From Sipunculus nudus (Eukaryota; Annelida; Sipuncula; Golfingiida; Sipunculidae): a stretch of 64,000 bases of DNA. A model generated the notes under the pieces. The model saw only the letters and a list, made by a program, of their open reading frames with translations, searched no databases and was not told where the DNA came from. Where the stretch lies: assembly GCA_026874595.1 (NCBI GenBank), contig CM049320.1:30844214-30908213 (forward strand), written 5' to 3'. The translations under genes and the position numbers were made by a program. Each line of letters opens with the position of its first letter. The stretch's first letter is position 1. Shown here in pieces: positions 1 through 12,307 of this stretch.

Positions 1-3000
1 AAAACCCACGATCATTTGGTTTATTATAGAATATTGTTATGGTCCGTCGACCCTGTGCATTGAGTTAGATCTATGACATCGTGTGCACTGTCACCGTCCA
101 TGCTAGCAAATGGTACTGATTAATAAACCCTGAAAAAAAGATATGTAGCGCCCCCCCCCCCCCCCAAAAAAAAAAGAAATACTTTCAGTGTGAGGAAAGA
201 TATTCAGTTTCACCTGGGATGAGCAAAAAATTCAAGATTTCACCAGTGTTGGACAATAACAATAAATGGAAATGTGCTAACGAGGGTAGGCCTATAAAGC
301 TATTTCATTGTCCCCATTTGACATTAAGATATTTCATAAATGTTGGACTTATAAGAGGCTGTTTGAAAGTGCGTTTGCACTTACACTGGTTGTGGACTTG
401 CTCTCTCTCATATTATCTGGCTAAAAGTCGGAGGTAAAGGTCATTTTGTCCTGCTAATATAATTTGATTGTTCGTTTGAAAGAATGTAATTTTTAAACAA
501 AATAAACAAACGTGCGGCTGAGTTAATTTAGTTAGCCCCCGCCTGGGTGATGAGTCAGGGTCAGCCGAGCACAATTACGAGCTGGTGTCCAATCTAACTG
601 TGGCCTCGTTCCCCGACATGTGAGTCGAAAGGGGTACCTTCTGAACGAAGGACATACCAACACTTAGCGCAAGGACTTGCTCTCATTAACCTAGATATAC
701 AATCAGACAGGCATGTTTTCAGGTCTGTTCACATATTAATCTTGATACAATGCATGCCTAGGAACGATTAATCCACGAAAGTTTTAACCCAACGAAAAAG
801 GATTCAGGTCAAGCCCACAAAATTTTAAACCTAAGATATTTTCTTTATCCACAGTTGTTATGAGAGGTGGCAGCACATGTCGGATCGCTATCTGGATCCT
901 GGATTTCCCAAAAGGAAAACTGCGCATTTCTGACAATCCCATATGGGGCAATGAGATGTGTTCCCAAGTCTGTCCTCTGTGCACTGGGTACTGTTACGAA
1001 CATACCAACAAATAACGTGAGAAAAGCAATACAGACATTTTACCTTGTTTATTCACTTATAAGATATATGTTACAGTTGGGACGAAGGCCTTCAAAATAT
1101 AGGGTACTTTCAATTATTTCCTGACAGATTATAATAATGTAATTATTTATAAGAAATAGTTCGAAGCCAGTTTGGTTAAAATAAATTTTTTTGCAAAACT
1201 AGATCTTAGTTATGACTAAGTGATCACATGAAGCCTTTCCCAGAAGTGAGCGATAATGTAGTGTACGCTCTTAGGTCATGATTAAAAAAACATAAGGTGC
1301 AATTATGTCACCTATGATTCAAATTGTTCCTTGGTTTTACACTATGGGACATCTAAGAAAGTCCAGCCACAAAATGTTTGACACACAGTGTCACACATTG
1401 ATGTAGAAATATACTCTACAACCACTATATTTTTCCCTTTCTACGCTGGACATTTAATAAGCACATGGGCTATTAAGTGAAGAGTGATCTCACATATACA
1501 GACATGTTATTCATCTGCCCTGTCTTTGCAGCGTGTGAAATTGGACGAAAATATAGGATATAAAATATGTTTGTGGCGAGAAAGAGGAAAACTGCTCCTG
1601 CCAACACGGATTTAATGGCACTATGTGCAAAGGTATATTTAACTGGTAGCACTGAGGAATTCATCCAAACATGAAGGGGAGGTCTGCTGGAGTGTCGGAA
1701 GATAGGTGTATTTTATTATATTTATAAATAATTTAACTGGTGCTATGAATTCTCAGAATAACTGACTCAAGACAACAGCATGCATATCAATGTAACCAAC
1801 CTTAAACTAAAAATCCAATTTGTGGAATATAATTTGAAATTTCAATTTGATAAATATTCTTGTATTAACCACTTTTTCCCATTCGACATAAAAACAGTCT
1901 TTAGAAATGAAAATTAAGGGAAAACAATTGCTATAAGAATATACCAGTTTGGGTGGAAGAAAATCTGTATCATTATGACGCTTTAATCATTTGAAAAGGC
2001 ACAGGGATGGCCTCCCTTCGTGAGATCATTTCAGAGAATTCCCACGCAAATGCCGTGTGACAGGACTCTGCTTTAGCGCTCGCGGACGCCCGGAAATGCT
2101 CCAGTGATATGAACAAAGAGGCGACTTTAATCGTGTTTCTTCCGCTTTCGCTTTCGCTTATGGAAATGCAGCTTTTGGGTTTATTTCAGAACAGCTTAAC
2201 GACTCATTTTGTCCCTACATACACGAAATTACACATTGGAACTAAGTGACACAATCATGTTCTTTAGCGAACGATACACACAGTGGGATGGATATGGCAG
2301 AGTTGCACACCTCTTCAAAAATCCTCTATGAAATTCGTTCCACCCTTTCGAATGACATTGATGAGGGGGAAACCAGTACCAGTCACAATGATCACAACGG
2401 ACGGCACCGAGGCCAGGACGTATAAAAAATTAATAGATGTGAGAATATACGTATTCCTCGACTGAGAAGTAATCCCAACATATTCAACGAAGGGTACAAT
2501 GAATACAATACGATATATCAAATATTGTTATATAGGCCTACAAAACACACACTATGTTAACGCAATGAAAATTAGGTAAATATATCAATAATTCATTTGA
2601 AAATATTAGCAGCTAAGCCAAATTAGAGGCAATATGGTTGAAAATTTTCCAAAGTGTCAAAGTGTTATGGCTATTGCTCAAAGTGACACCAAAAGCGAAA
2701 ACCCTATGCTGGAGCAATTTGCTACTCCCGAAGTTGAGGGCAGAGATACGTGTTATACATGGGCTGCTAAAAGTATACCCGGGTTATCTGTATTTGAAGT
2801 GTGGATAAAGCGGAGTAGGAAGAACTTGGACATTTATTGCCATTGATTACTTACTTCACCATGCTGCCGCAGAAGATTAGATTAATATTCCTTTGTGTGA
2901 GGAAAGATGAGGACGAGCAGTTATGGCCCAGAGCTTGGTAAGTAAATATACCCTATTCAGTCCCGACAATGATCCCCGAAATTCAAGTGCTTCAACCTCA

Positions 3001-3024
3001 TGATTTTAAAATTGATGCTTTGTC

Positions 3025-3060
<36 letters not shown>

Positions 3061-3540
3061 TACTGGAGTTTGTAGTTACTTTTTAACTTTGCTAATAAAC
3101 TGGTAAATGGCGAACTATTTTTTTTAAATAACTGGTGAAAACGTGTACATACATGAAGATTTGCTTGACGTCTTGCATATTGGTCAGCCTATGTACCCTG
3201 GTACCAGAATTACAGAAGAAATATTAACCACGTCAGTTTGATGTACAGTGTCTACCTTCACCAAGTGCCTGCATACTTTTCAACTCTTTACCAAGGTGTA
3301 GCTTGTTGCGGGTATGTATCTGCTGTAATTACATTGCGGTGCACCAGAGACCCAAAATTAAACGTGTGGAAAGCATTGGGTAAATAACACCAGGTTGACA
3401 TAATGTGTTGTGCCTCGCTGGTGTTAAGAAATATTATTGAAATTAAACATTGATGTGAAGAATTTACAGTTTACTGTTTCCGTTTTTATAGGTATGTAAG
3501 GGGTAATGGTTGCTTTAGTGATTTAAAGTGTGACCAAAAT
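1..3540 (+). repeat. Inverted segmental duplication, left arm
   Basis: Reads as the reverse complement of 23440-29385, with deletions. Anchors: gctagcaaatggtac at 112 against gtaccatttgctagc at 29266; the tgagtcagggt region at about 550 against 28930; the mixed GC-rich gcgaaag stretch at about 2140 against 26290; and the caccagcgaggc-type end at about 3415 against 23480. The left arm runs off the window at base 1. Bases 1-1500 hold no other gene. Confidence 0.82.
1532..3242 (+). pseudogene. RPTP pseudogene A (exons 7, 10, 17, 18)
   Basis: Plus-strand remnants: exon 7 (1532-1632, between intact TTTGCAG and GTATAT sites but 25 nt short and with a stop), exon 10 (2275-2505), exon 17 (2806-2937; GVGRTWTFIAIDYLL, then a TAG stop; donor GTAAGT kept) and exon 18 (about 3138-3242). 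Flanking intron sequence matches pseudogene B in reverse, so A and B come from one already reduced copy. Exons 5 and 6, kept in B, are missing here. Confidence 0.86.
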
Positions 3541-4520
3541 ATGACTACCTGAATGAAATAGACGACGAATAATCATAGTTAGTTCCCTTATGATCCAGCG
3601 TCCTTTCCCAAGGGCCTCGTGTCGATGATTCTTTTATTACATACTTATGCTGTATAAAAGTAACCAACACCATCTGTCATGTCGGGAAGAGGATATGTGC
3701 CTTCGTGAACGAGTGAACTGCCATTATAACCAGGAAAAAGGATCGAAAAGAAATTGTGTTTGTACAAGATTGTATTATATATGATCGTAGACGTCAATCT
3801 TTGAAGCTTATCTTGGAAGTTTCATATTGCTGGTTGAAAAGTCGGGATCTATTGGCCGTGGACATAGACAAATGTGTAATTCTTTAATGAGTAAGCTCAT
3901 CAGTAAATGATCACGCCGAATGACGTCAAACAAAGCCAGGAAATGTAGCCTGATATACCAGAAGATTCAATTTGCATGACGAGATATCTCATATAAAAAG
4001 CTTTGCATTAAAAGGCACCGGATTTGTGCAAGATTGGGTGTTAGATACCTGATAAGCATCAATTATATAAGACGAAGCTGAACTTTTCATGTCAAGTAAA
4101 AGAACATATATTGACAATCATCATCTTCGTCCAGCGGCTTAAAACTTAATGACAGTGCCCTTTACCAAATCCTCCTGTGTACAAAATCATGTTCGAAGTT
4201 AAGTCTAATTTTGATATCTTAAATTGGTATTTATAATACTGGACTATAGATGATGCATTAAATAGTGTAACCATCTGAGTATAATATGTTACCTATGCAC
4301 TTTGATGTTATATTCTCAGCATAGTATGTATAATGATTGCTTATTGCATTTCGGTTATATTTTTGAGCGTATATCATCATGGATTTTTCATTTATATTGT
4401 AACAATTTGAATGTGATATGTTCACGAAATCGCTAATTCTTATCATAGTGTGTATAATAATTGTTGATTGTATTTCAATTATTTTAGGCCATATATCATC
4501 AGGGATTCAACAAAATACAA
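3541..4520. other. Intergenic, small local duplication
   Basis: No gene seen. About 60-70 bp near 4320-4383 (atagtatgtataatgattgc ... tatatcatca) is repeated in diverged form at about 4444-4502. Confidence 0.5.
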
Positions 4521-4526
4521 ATTAAA

Positions 4527-4527
<1 letters not shown>

Positions 4528-4585
<58 letters not shown>
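4528..4585. repeat. (TTA)n microsatellite
   Basis: About 19 near-perfect tta units. A shorter TTA array is at about 48521-48555, in RPTP intron 10. Confidence 0.95.
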
Positions 4586-4805
4586 TTTATTAATTGTTCA
4601 TGTTGGTGTCTATGAACAGAAAGGCTCATCATACACCGGCAAACCATTGAGAGATCGAATAATTTTCATAGAACCGTGGTCCTGCACTTGGAAGCAGTTA
4701 GGAAGTGCAGTATCATCCCGTTTAATCTTCCCGAGAATTTCATAAGACGACAAAGTAACATAAACTGTAAGTAGTTAACAGTGATGTATACGTGGGTTAA
4801 TACAT

Positions 4806-4833
4806 GACTCTCTCTCTCTCTCTCTCTCTCTCT

Positions 4834-4896
<63 letters not shown>

Positions 4897-4897
4897 C
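4806..4897. repeat. (CT)n(TA)n(GA)n palindromic microsatellite
   Basis: A CT run, a TA run and a GA run are arranged so the whole ~90 bp is nearly self-complementary and could extrude a cruciform. Confidence 0.93.
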
Positions 4898-4899
4898 TA

Positions 4900-6640
4900 T
4901 CTCAGAATCTGCTTATAAAAGCAAGGAGTGCATATAAAACCCTTTCTGTACTTATGTCAGTAAATGCAATAGTTCACGAGATTATCGGTATCTATGTAAA
5001 TTCAAATTTAGAACAATTTAGAATGATATTTCAACCTGGTAATGACTGATAGATTTCATGATGATAGAAGAATGATTTCCAAATTCTAGTTATATTTTTT
5101 TACATAAATATACATCCTTTCTACATCTACCAGATGTACTTAGGTACCCTTTTATTTAACATAACTGGGGACAGAACTCTTGTTGCAAAGGTATTGTTTC
5201 AAATTGGATTATACTGGTAAAGAGCAAACTAAAGAGCACACATTTTTTCAAACTTTCTTCGTTTGATTCACACATGGACTAAGAAGAAAATTCACATTTT
5301 AACCATTTATTCATGCTGTTAAAACGATCGACACTGAATGTGATACATATAGTTTCATATTCGTTGTAACCTGCATGCACTTGTAAATTTTTGTTACAAC
5401 ATTGCTACAATAGAAATATAATACGGAACAATGTTTTGCAATCCTACATTAACGCATTCTCATATACATACAATATATACACACCAGAGTCTGCTTATAA
5501 AGGCAAAGAGTGCATATCAAACCCTTACTGTACTTATGTAAAAATAAACGCAATAGTTCACGAGATGATCGGTATCTATGTACAATAAAGATTTAGAACA
5601 CGGAAAGGAATGATATTTCAACCTGGTAATGACTGATAGTTTTCATGATAAATGAAGACTGATTTCCACATTGCTATTTTTATTTTTACATAATTATCTA
5701 TCATTTTCTACATCTGCCAGATGAATTAAGGTGCACTTTTATTTAACATAACTAGAAACAAAACTCTTGTTGCTTAGGTATTGTTTTAAATTGGATTATA
5801 CAGGTAAAGAGAAAGCTAAAGAGCCTTCATTTTTCAAATTCTCTTCGTTTAATACACACAGGGATTAAGCATAAAATTCTCATATTCACCATTTGATTAA
5901 TAGCTGTTCAAAAAATCGATAGTGAATGTGGTACATTTAGTTAATATTTTAGTAACCTACTTGTACCTGTTAATATTTGTTACAACATTGCTACAATAGA
6001 AATACAATACGGACATTGTTTGGGAAGCCTTCATTAACGAATTCTCATATACCTACAATATACATACTAGAGTCTGCTTATAAAGACAAAGAGTGTATAT
6101 CAAACCCGTACTGTACTTATGTCTAAATAAATGCAATTGTTCACAAAATGATCGGTAACTATGGAAAATAAAAATTTAGAACATTGGAAGGAATGATATT
6201 TCAACCTGGTATTGATAGTTTTCATGATAAAAGAAGACTGATTTTCACATTTTATTTTTATTTTTTTACATAAATATATATCCTTTTCTACATCTGCAAT
6301 ATGTACTTAGGTACCCTTTTATTTAACACAACTTGTTCCCTAGGTATTGTTTTAAATTGGATTATACAGATAAAGAGCAAGCTAAATAGCATTCAAACAT
6401 TTGTCGTAAAATACCCACATTGATTAGGCATAAATTTAACATTTTTAACCATTTAGTAATAGCTATTTTAAAAGATCGACACTGAATGTGGTACATAGTT
6501 TCCTTTTTTTTTTTTTAATAACCTATCTATACTTGTAAATATTTGCTACAACATTGTTACAATAGGAATGTAATACGGAATAAATGTTTGGCAATCCTAC
6601 ATTAACGCATTCTCATATACCTACAATATATACAGCTCAA
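4900..6640. repeat. ~580-bp tandem repeat, three units
   Basis: The phrase agtctgcttataaaggcaa recurs at about 4905, 5487 and 6070, each followed by matching sequence (ttcaacctggtaatgac, ttgttacaacattgctacaa). The third unit is interrupted near 6645 by the Tigger transposon. An inverted partial copy lies at 21340-21930. Confidence 0.88.
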
Positions 6641-6648
6641 TATATATA

Positions 6649-8454
6649 CAGTGGAGCGCCGTTCATCCGAACACCATTTATCCGTAAAATCGTTTATCCG
6701 TAATTAAAACTGGAGAACCGAAATTATGACCGTTTAACCGTAATTATGAAAATCTGGAAATATAAAAATAATATTTATTCAATAAGAAGAACTGATAATG
6801 GCTCGTGTATTTACTCCCGGTCGGTCCCGACTAATTATGAATGCATCACCGGTTCGTTTCTGCAGGTGTGACAACGCCTAATTACCCAAGTTGTACACAC
6901 GCAGCTTGGGCTTGTACTCATTGAGCAGTTATAGATGTGAAAACTACCACCGGCCGAGTCCCCTAATTAACCTTGTGTCCTGCAATGTCGAGTTGTTCAC
7001 ACCTGCAAACCATCCGGCCATGAGAGCGAGTAGATTTTGAGCTGATAATGTCGGACTCTGATACGCTCGAACTTGTACTCATCTGAGCAGTTAAACAGTG
7101 CAGGCAAATCTATCTTCTATATAAGCTATACCATGCCACGCAAGTTCATTCACAATTTAGCAAATCTTCACCACGACAACACAGCACTCAAGTTTCATGT
7201 CAGATGGAGTCAGGGTCTTGCAAGCGCAAACGCCATGTCCTGTCACTTGAAGACAAGCTCAGCATTCTGGAGAGACTTGATCGAGGCACCAAGGCAGCTG
7301 AGCTGGCCAGAGAGTTCAATGTTGGCAGATCTACTATTAGTGACATCAAGAACAGTGGTCAGAAGCTAAAGGATTTAAAGGGCCAGATGCCAGACACGCA
7401 TGCTTCCAAGAGACGAAAGACGATGCGCACGGCGTCTGATGACAAGCTGGATGCGGCCGTATACACATGGTTTCTGCAGGAACGGTCCAATGACAGCCCC
7501 ATCTCCGGTCCAATCCTGATGGAAAAGGCAGCGATGTACAACAAGTCGATGCATGGCTCTGACAGTAGATTTATGGCGTCAAGTGGGTGGCTCAAGCGGT
7601 TCAAGGAACGTCACGGCATCCGGCAGCTTGAGATTCAGGGCGAGGCCTTGTCAGCGGACACCAGCCACATCGACGAATTCCGATCCCACGTGCGTGAATT
7701 GCAAGAACGGGAAGGTTTGAGAGACTGTCAAGTGTACAACGCCGACGAGACAGGTCTCTACTGGAAGGTTTTGCCTGACAAAACCCTAGCTGATGCGTCC
7801 GAGAAATGTGCTCCTGGACATAAGGTGTCAAAAGAGCGGATTACTGCTCTGTTGTGCACCAACGCAACCGGTGAACACAAAGTGCGCCCCCTGGTGATCG
7901 GGAAGTCAACTAAACAAAGGTGTTTCAAGCACGTGAACATGGACTCCCTGCCTGTGGCGTATCGGGCTCAGAAAAACGCGTGGATGAGCCGTGAGCTCTT
8001 CACGGATTGGTTTCACCAGGAATTCGTCCCGTCCGTCCGTCAGTATGCCAGGGAGAGTCTGAAGCAGACGCCAGCACGCGCATTACTTCTTGTGGACAAC
8101 TGCCCCGCCCATCCCATTGAAGATGAACTGCGGACTAGTGACGGGAACATGTGGTGTATCTTTTTACTTACAAAAAATCTTAATAAAGTAATTAAAGATA
8201 TTATAATAGCTTGATAGAAACTTTGATTTGATAGTAAAAAGGTATTTATAACACATTATTCCGTTCTGTTCACGTTTTTTATAACTCTGAAAGCTAACCG
8301 AAGTCCTTGACACCGTACCACCATTTAGTAGTAATACCGGGATGACAACATCGATGAAACGATTTTATTTTACAGATGTTCGTTCATCCGAACGTTCGTT
8401 TATCCGAACAAAACCCGTGTCCCCCGAGATGTTCGGATGAACGGCGCTCCACTG
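6649..8454 (+). mobile_element. Tigger/pogo-type DNA transposon
   Basis: Both ends carry the inverted repeat CAGTGGAGCGCCGTTCATCC (about 26 bp, extending to GAACA), flanked by TA target duplications (6647-6648, 8455-8456). Sub-terminal gtttatccgta/cgtttatccg motifs repeat inside the ends. The 1806-bp length is short for the family and fits loss of the transposase 3' end. Confidence 0.93.
7204..8214 (+). CDS. Tigger/CENP-B-like DDE transposase, C-terminally truncated
   Basis: The 336-residue ORF begins with a CENP-B-type helix-turn-helix (KLSILERLDRGTKAAELARE, about 17-55), then a second CENPB/Tc5-type DNA-binding domain (about 75-145, including SGWLKRFKERHGI), then the DDE_1 fold. The first acidic residue is Asp181 in NADETGLYWK, the second Asp298 in LLVDNCPAHP. 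After GNMW (about residue 316) the family normally continues FLPPN ... QPMDQG with the third acidic residue; here the frame runs into AT-rich sequence (CIFLLTKNLNK) and stops. The protein is therefore probably inactive, though its DNA-binding half is open. GC content and codon use are higher than the surroundings, consistent with recent insertion. Upstream AT-rich sequence from 6675 to 7200 shows no other ORF. Confidence 0.9.
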   Translation: MESGSCKRKRHVLSLEDKLSILERLDRGTKAAELAREFNVGRSTISDIKNSGQKLKDLKGQMPDTHASKRRKTMRTASDDKLDAAVYTWFLQERSNDSPISGPILMEKAAMYNKSMHGSDSRFMASSGWLKRFKERHGIRQLEIQGEALSADTSHIDEFRSHVRELQEREGLRDCQVYNADETGLYWKVLPDKTLADASEKCAPGHKVSKERITALLCTNATGEHKVRPLVIGKSTKQRCFKHVNMDSLPVAYRAQKNAWMSRELFTDWFHQEFVPSVRQYARESLKQTPARALLLVDNCPAHPIEDELRTSDGNMWCIFLLTKNLNKVIKDIIIA

Positions 8455-8463
8455 TAATACATT

Positions 8464-8640
8464 TTGTATTATATGCTGCCACCTGGCGTGAGAAAAGTAA
8501 TCACAGAAGCTCATTACCCGAATAATTTAGCTGCCTTGTTTACTGATCTCACGACAGGTGGAAGCACATGTCGGATCACTATCTGGATCCAGGATTCTTT
8601 TAAGGAAAATGCGGCATTTTTGAAAATGCCATCTGAATAT
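8464..8640. repeat. MITE-like repeat with gcagcacatgtcggat ends
   Basis: An internal inverted pair (tgctgccacctg ... caggtggaagca) with short intervening sequence, followed by atctggatccaggattc and aaggaaaatgcggcattt. Other copies: about 840-990 (plus), 28540-28640 (minus), 29465-29640 (plus). Confidence 0.75.
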
Positions 8641-8950
8641 CTCTATGCTCGGTGAATATCCTAAATCTATGCAAATATCTGTAACTTTGTGAATATCTCT
8701 AAGCTATCGGTCAATTGTGTGAAAGTCTGCATGTTTTGGGGTATCGATACCCATTATGAATATTTATAAGCTTTGTGAGTATCGATACTTGTTATGAATA
8801 GCTTCAAGCTTTGTGAATATCGGTAAGCTTTGTGAACATCTGTAAGCTTTGTGAATATTTGTAAGCTATGTGTATATTTGTAAGCTTTGTGAATAACGTT
8901 AAGCTTTGTCAATTTACGTTAGCTTTGTGGATTTCAGGTTATGTGTAATT
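8640..8950. repeat. ~20-bp degenerate tandem array
   Basis: Repeated units of the form gaatatctgtaagctttgt, diverged, about 14 copies, following a gcagcacatgtcggat repeat (8464-8640). The paired array is at 29640-30080. Confidence 0.85.
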
Positions 8951-9230
8951 TCCACATTGTGGAATGAATAAAAAATCGTATTAATTTAAAGCTAAAGTTA
9001 AAGTTGTAGGATTTAAGTCCCCTTCCCAATAACTGGCTCAGAAGACTTTACAATTCACTTCCCGGTGGAAGCTCCCTAGGGACGCTACAGAGCCCACACA
9101 CAGTTTTGAGGTCGCTAGGACCTGCCATATGCATACGGCACTCAATCCAGTAGCCATTTGTAATGCTTGGAAGACAAAACCACACTTATGGGTGAGACCT
9201 AACTTAAGGGTCTTAGCGAAGAAGTGAGAG

Positions 9231-9293
9231 GCTACGGGATCCCAACCCATGACCGTTTGATCACATTTTTGCCATTACACCACCATGCTCAAC
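9231..9293 (-). repeat. tRNA-derived SINE-like fragment
   Basis: The minus strand has an A-box-like TGGTGTAATGGC and a B-box-like GGTCATGGGTTGGGATCC. The acceptor arms do not pair, so it is not a working tRNA. The duplicate is at 30362-30432 with a better B box. Confidence 0.6.
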
Positions 9294-9931
9294 TAGTGAC
9301 ATCAGTTTAAGTATATGAGGTTCAGGTTAAACTTTAGCCATTGACCTTTATATTAAAAAGGGATTAAAGATCTTTAGTATTTAAAGCATCATGTCATAAT
9401 CGCAAAAATTTACGAGGTAGTCACATTGCTCCTCTTTATGGAAATCAGGAAACGACATTTTCAGTATATGCTATCTAATCATGCTTGGTACATGGTTTTC
9501 CTCTAATAATGGCATCCGGTCAACCTAACCCTTCTCTTGTACCAATTACAATCTATATGTTGTTTTGTAACAAGGTTGCTAATATTTGTATGATTTGTCT
9601 CAAACTATAGAATATTATTTGGAATAAGCAAAATGACCGAAAGAGATATGCGAAATTAATATAAAAATAAATGTTATTTTTTAGCTGAACATACCAGTCC
9701 ATACAATTAATTCAACAAAATAATTTGCAATAAACACTTTCAGTTGCTAGCTTATCTTTTTAAGCGAATTACCCACCTGAGGTTGGACATCATTTACTTA
9801 CATTAGGCAGACTTGTAGAATAAATTGTCATACTAACGAAAGGACTTGATTGTGGGGTGCCATCGGGTGGAGCCGCCAGAGGCTAATCGCACTTCTGCTC
9901 TGACCTATGGAACTACTGTATTCTCGGGTTT

Positions 9932-9975
<44 letters not shown>

Positions 9976-9976
<1 letters not shown>

Positions 9977-10056
9977 CTCTGAAGAAAAACAACACTGTTA
10001 ATTCACAACAGACTGTTTCACGGGATGCGACCCGATCATCAGGTGAATGTGGTTAG
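9976..10056 (+). repeat. Microsatellite-linked ~80-bp element, copy 1
   Basis: actctgaagaaaaacaacac ... gtttcacgggatgcgacccg ... catcaggtgaatgtgg directly follows an (AT)n tract (9936-9975). Copies lie at 12308-12392 (plus) and 60372-60441 (minus, also abutting (AT)n). Confidence 0.8.
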
Positions 10057-10299
10057 AATATATATATATTCGAGCTTTAAAATCAAAGCAGAAACAAACT
10101 CGACATCGGTTAACTAAATTTAATTCTCATTTCACCTCCAGTCTGGAATTCAGTCCCTAGAGGAAGCTAAATGACCGTCCCATGTTTATAAACACAAAAT
10201 CAGACTACTCCTCGGCAATCATTCGAAAAATTCCTGCAGCCGTTCAGAAACGCCCGTCCGAACTTAACCAAGACGAGAACATCTTCAAACATTCAAACC

Positions 10300-11320
10300 T
10301 TCAATAAGACCAAGTTTCATTATATATTGAATGGGAATGGTAATAAAAATGAATGACTGGTTACATCCTCCATATCGGTATGCGTTCATCCCCGTTCGTG
10401 TGTGTGAGTCTGTGTGTTCACAATATAATTCATGCAGTCATTAACCGAACCTCATAGCCGTCTCATGGGAATGGGGCAATGAGAAATCGAGGAGATTTGG
10501 ATTAAAGAGCATTATCAAAGAATATTCACAAATGAACAGTCACTTATGAAGGAATGAACCTAAAAAAATGGACTGAATAAAGGAAAGCTAACAAAGTTTT
10601 CCGACCATCCCAGGATAGGAATATCCACATGGGGGAGGGTTGCATTCCTAAGGATGCAGATTTTTGGTTCATTATATTTTACCTTTTCGATGGGTTTGAC
10701 GGACTTTTATATTATCCATAAAAGTATGGCTTGCACTTAGAAAATACGGCCGGTACACCAGGTGCAGGTGTATATTCACAATTTGTCTGTACAAAAAAAA
10801 AAATCTGTATGCTTCAAGTAATAAGCACCATGCCGTTATTATAGAATGCCCCAGGGGTATTGCTCCGATGAAGCCGTCATTCGTAGTTACCAATATATGT
10901 CATTTAATCTGACATGAAAAGTGAAACCTGTCTTTCATATAACCGTGTCTTGTCGGGTGGAATCATTTTGTAACTTTGTTTAATGTAGCCAATTCTCAGG
11001 CAAACTGGATGTGTTCTCTTTTCAGGTCAGACGTCATAGCTTCTTTGATATACAAGTCAGGGTGAGCCTTTCATGAAATTAACTTTGTCCAGTATTGATA
11101 TAACGGTACATTATCACGTCTTAAGTTCAAACGCAATGTCTCCCTTTAATGTACCGAAACAGTAAAAATCGTTACTTAGATTGGGCTCGCAGGGAAAAAT
11201 CATTGCGATCACAGACGTAAGTACACGGGTTCGTAAAGTAAAGTTCGTAAAGTTTTTCGGAAGATCACCTGTTACCTGAGATTACTTATCAAATGTTAAG
11301 TTATCATCAGGTCCAGCGGA
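10300..11320. other. Intergenic, nothing recognised
   Basis: No ORF with recognisable content, no clear repeat family apart from short A/T runs. Confidence 0.5.
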
Positions 11321-11321
11321 T

Positions 11322-11800
11322 GCAGCAGGGAGAACTGGTGGCCTAATATGGTGTGAGGCATATATTATATAGAGAGATGAATGGTACGTTGTACGAAGAA
11401 ATGGAACAGGAATACAAAGAAAAGTCGGTTCACTGCCGATGGGAATCGAACCCATGACCTTGTGATTGCCGGTCGCTTGCTCTATCCACTGAGCTAGAGC
11501 AGATCCCCGACCCCTCTATGTATTTGCACACTTTGATATAACCAGCGAAGTGTCGTCACGGTAGTGACTTCAGAGTACTTCCCACTAAATGTGTTGGCAC
11601 AGCAACTTTCCATGCAGCAGGGAGAACTGGTGGCCTAATATGGTGTGCAGCATATATAATATATATAGAGATGAATTAATAGCCATGCTGGTTCGTTGTA
11701 CGAAGAAATGAAACATGAATTCACTGCCCATGGGAATCGAACCCATGACCTTACGATTGCCGGTGCCTTGCTCTATTCACTGAGCTACAGCATGTAGCTG
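11322..11800. repeat. ~290-bp duplicated unit with tRNA-like heads
   Basis: gcagcagggagaactggtgg at about 11322 and 11612 begins two copies. Each carries a minus-strand tRNA-like sequence (11431-11507, 11722-11797) with A box TAGCTCAGTGGATAGAGC and B box GGTTCGATTCCCAT. The acceptor stem does not form, so these are SINE-type sequences. A CT then TA microsatellite follows at 11831-11915. Confidence 0.75.
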
Positions 11801-11827
11801 CATCGACAGTGAACCGACTTTTCTGTG

Positions 11828-11918
<91 letters not shown>

Positions 11919-12307
11919 TATGCGTGTGTGTGTTATGTCCGTTCCTATTACCCCTATGCGCTTGATGTTTCAAGATTGTCTCCAGGTAATACAATTACGG
12001 AGGGGAAAAAACGCTAGATTTTGGTATTATACCTGCTGGTGAAATAAATGATATTTACTTTTCGGCTTGGATGATCTATCTCATATATATCCGTTGTTCC
12101 GAGCGTTCCTTTCAATTGACCATTTTTTTATCCTTCGGGATATGATAATGACATAACCTTTGACGTAGCAAGGCTTATTGTAAACAGGGGTAGACAATTC
12201 TTGATCTTTGGTCCCTTGTACATTGGATCCTTCTTTGTGGGTCATCATTGTATGTATATATAGAAGGTAAAATGTTGTATGGTCTATAGACTAGGCCAGG
12301 GCGGTAT

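Larger units (their letters stand above)
8457..10260 (+). repeat. Direct segmental duplication, left copy (pairs with 29460-31680)
   Basis: The order of shared parts is ttatatgctgccac repeat, ~20-bp gaatatctgtaagctttg array, a ctggctcagaagactttaca segment, tRNA-like piece, gcgaattaccca segment, and agtctggaattcagtccct at about 10140 against 31560. No gene is seen. Confidence 0.85.

Noticed and set aside
4900-6640. CRISPR-like array from regular repeats
   Set aside because: Units are ~580 bp and contiguous with no spacers, in a eukaryotic setting.
11431-11507. Functional tRNA gene
   Set aside because: A and B boxes are good, but the 5' and 3' acceptor strands do not pair and a tandem copy exists; better seen as SINE-derived.
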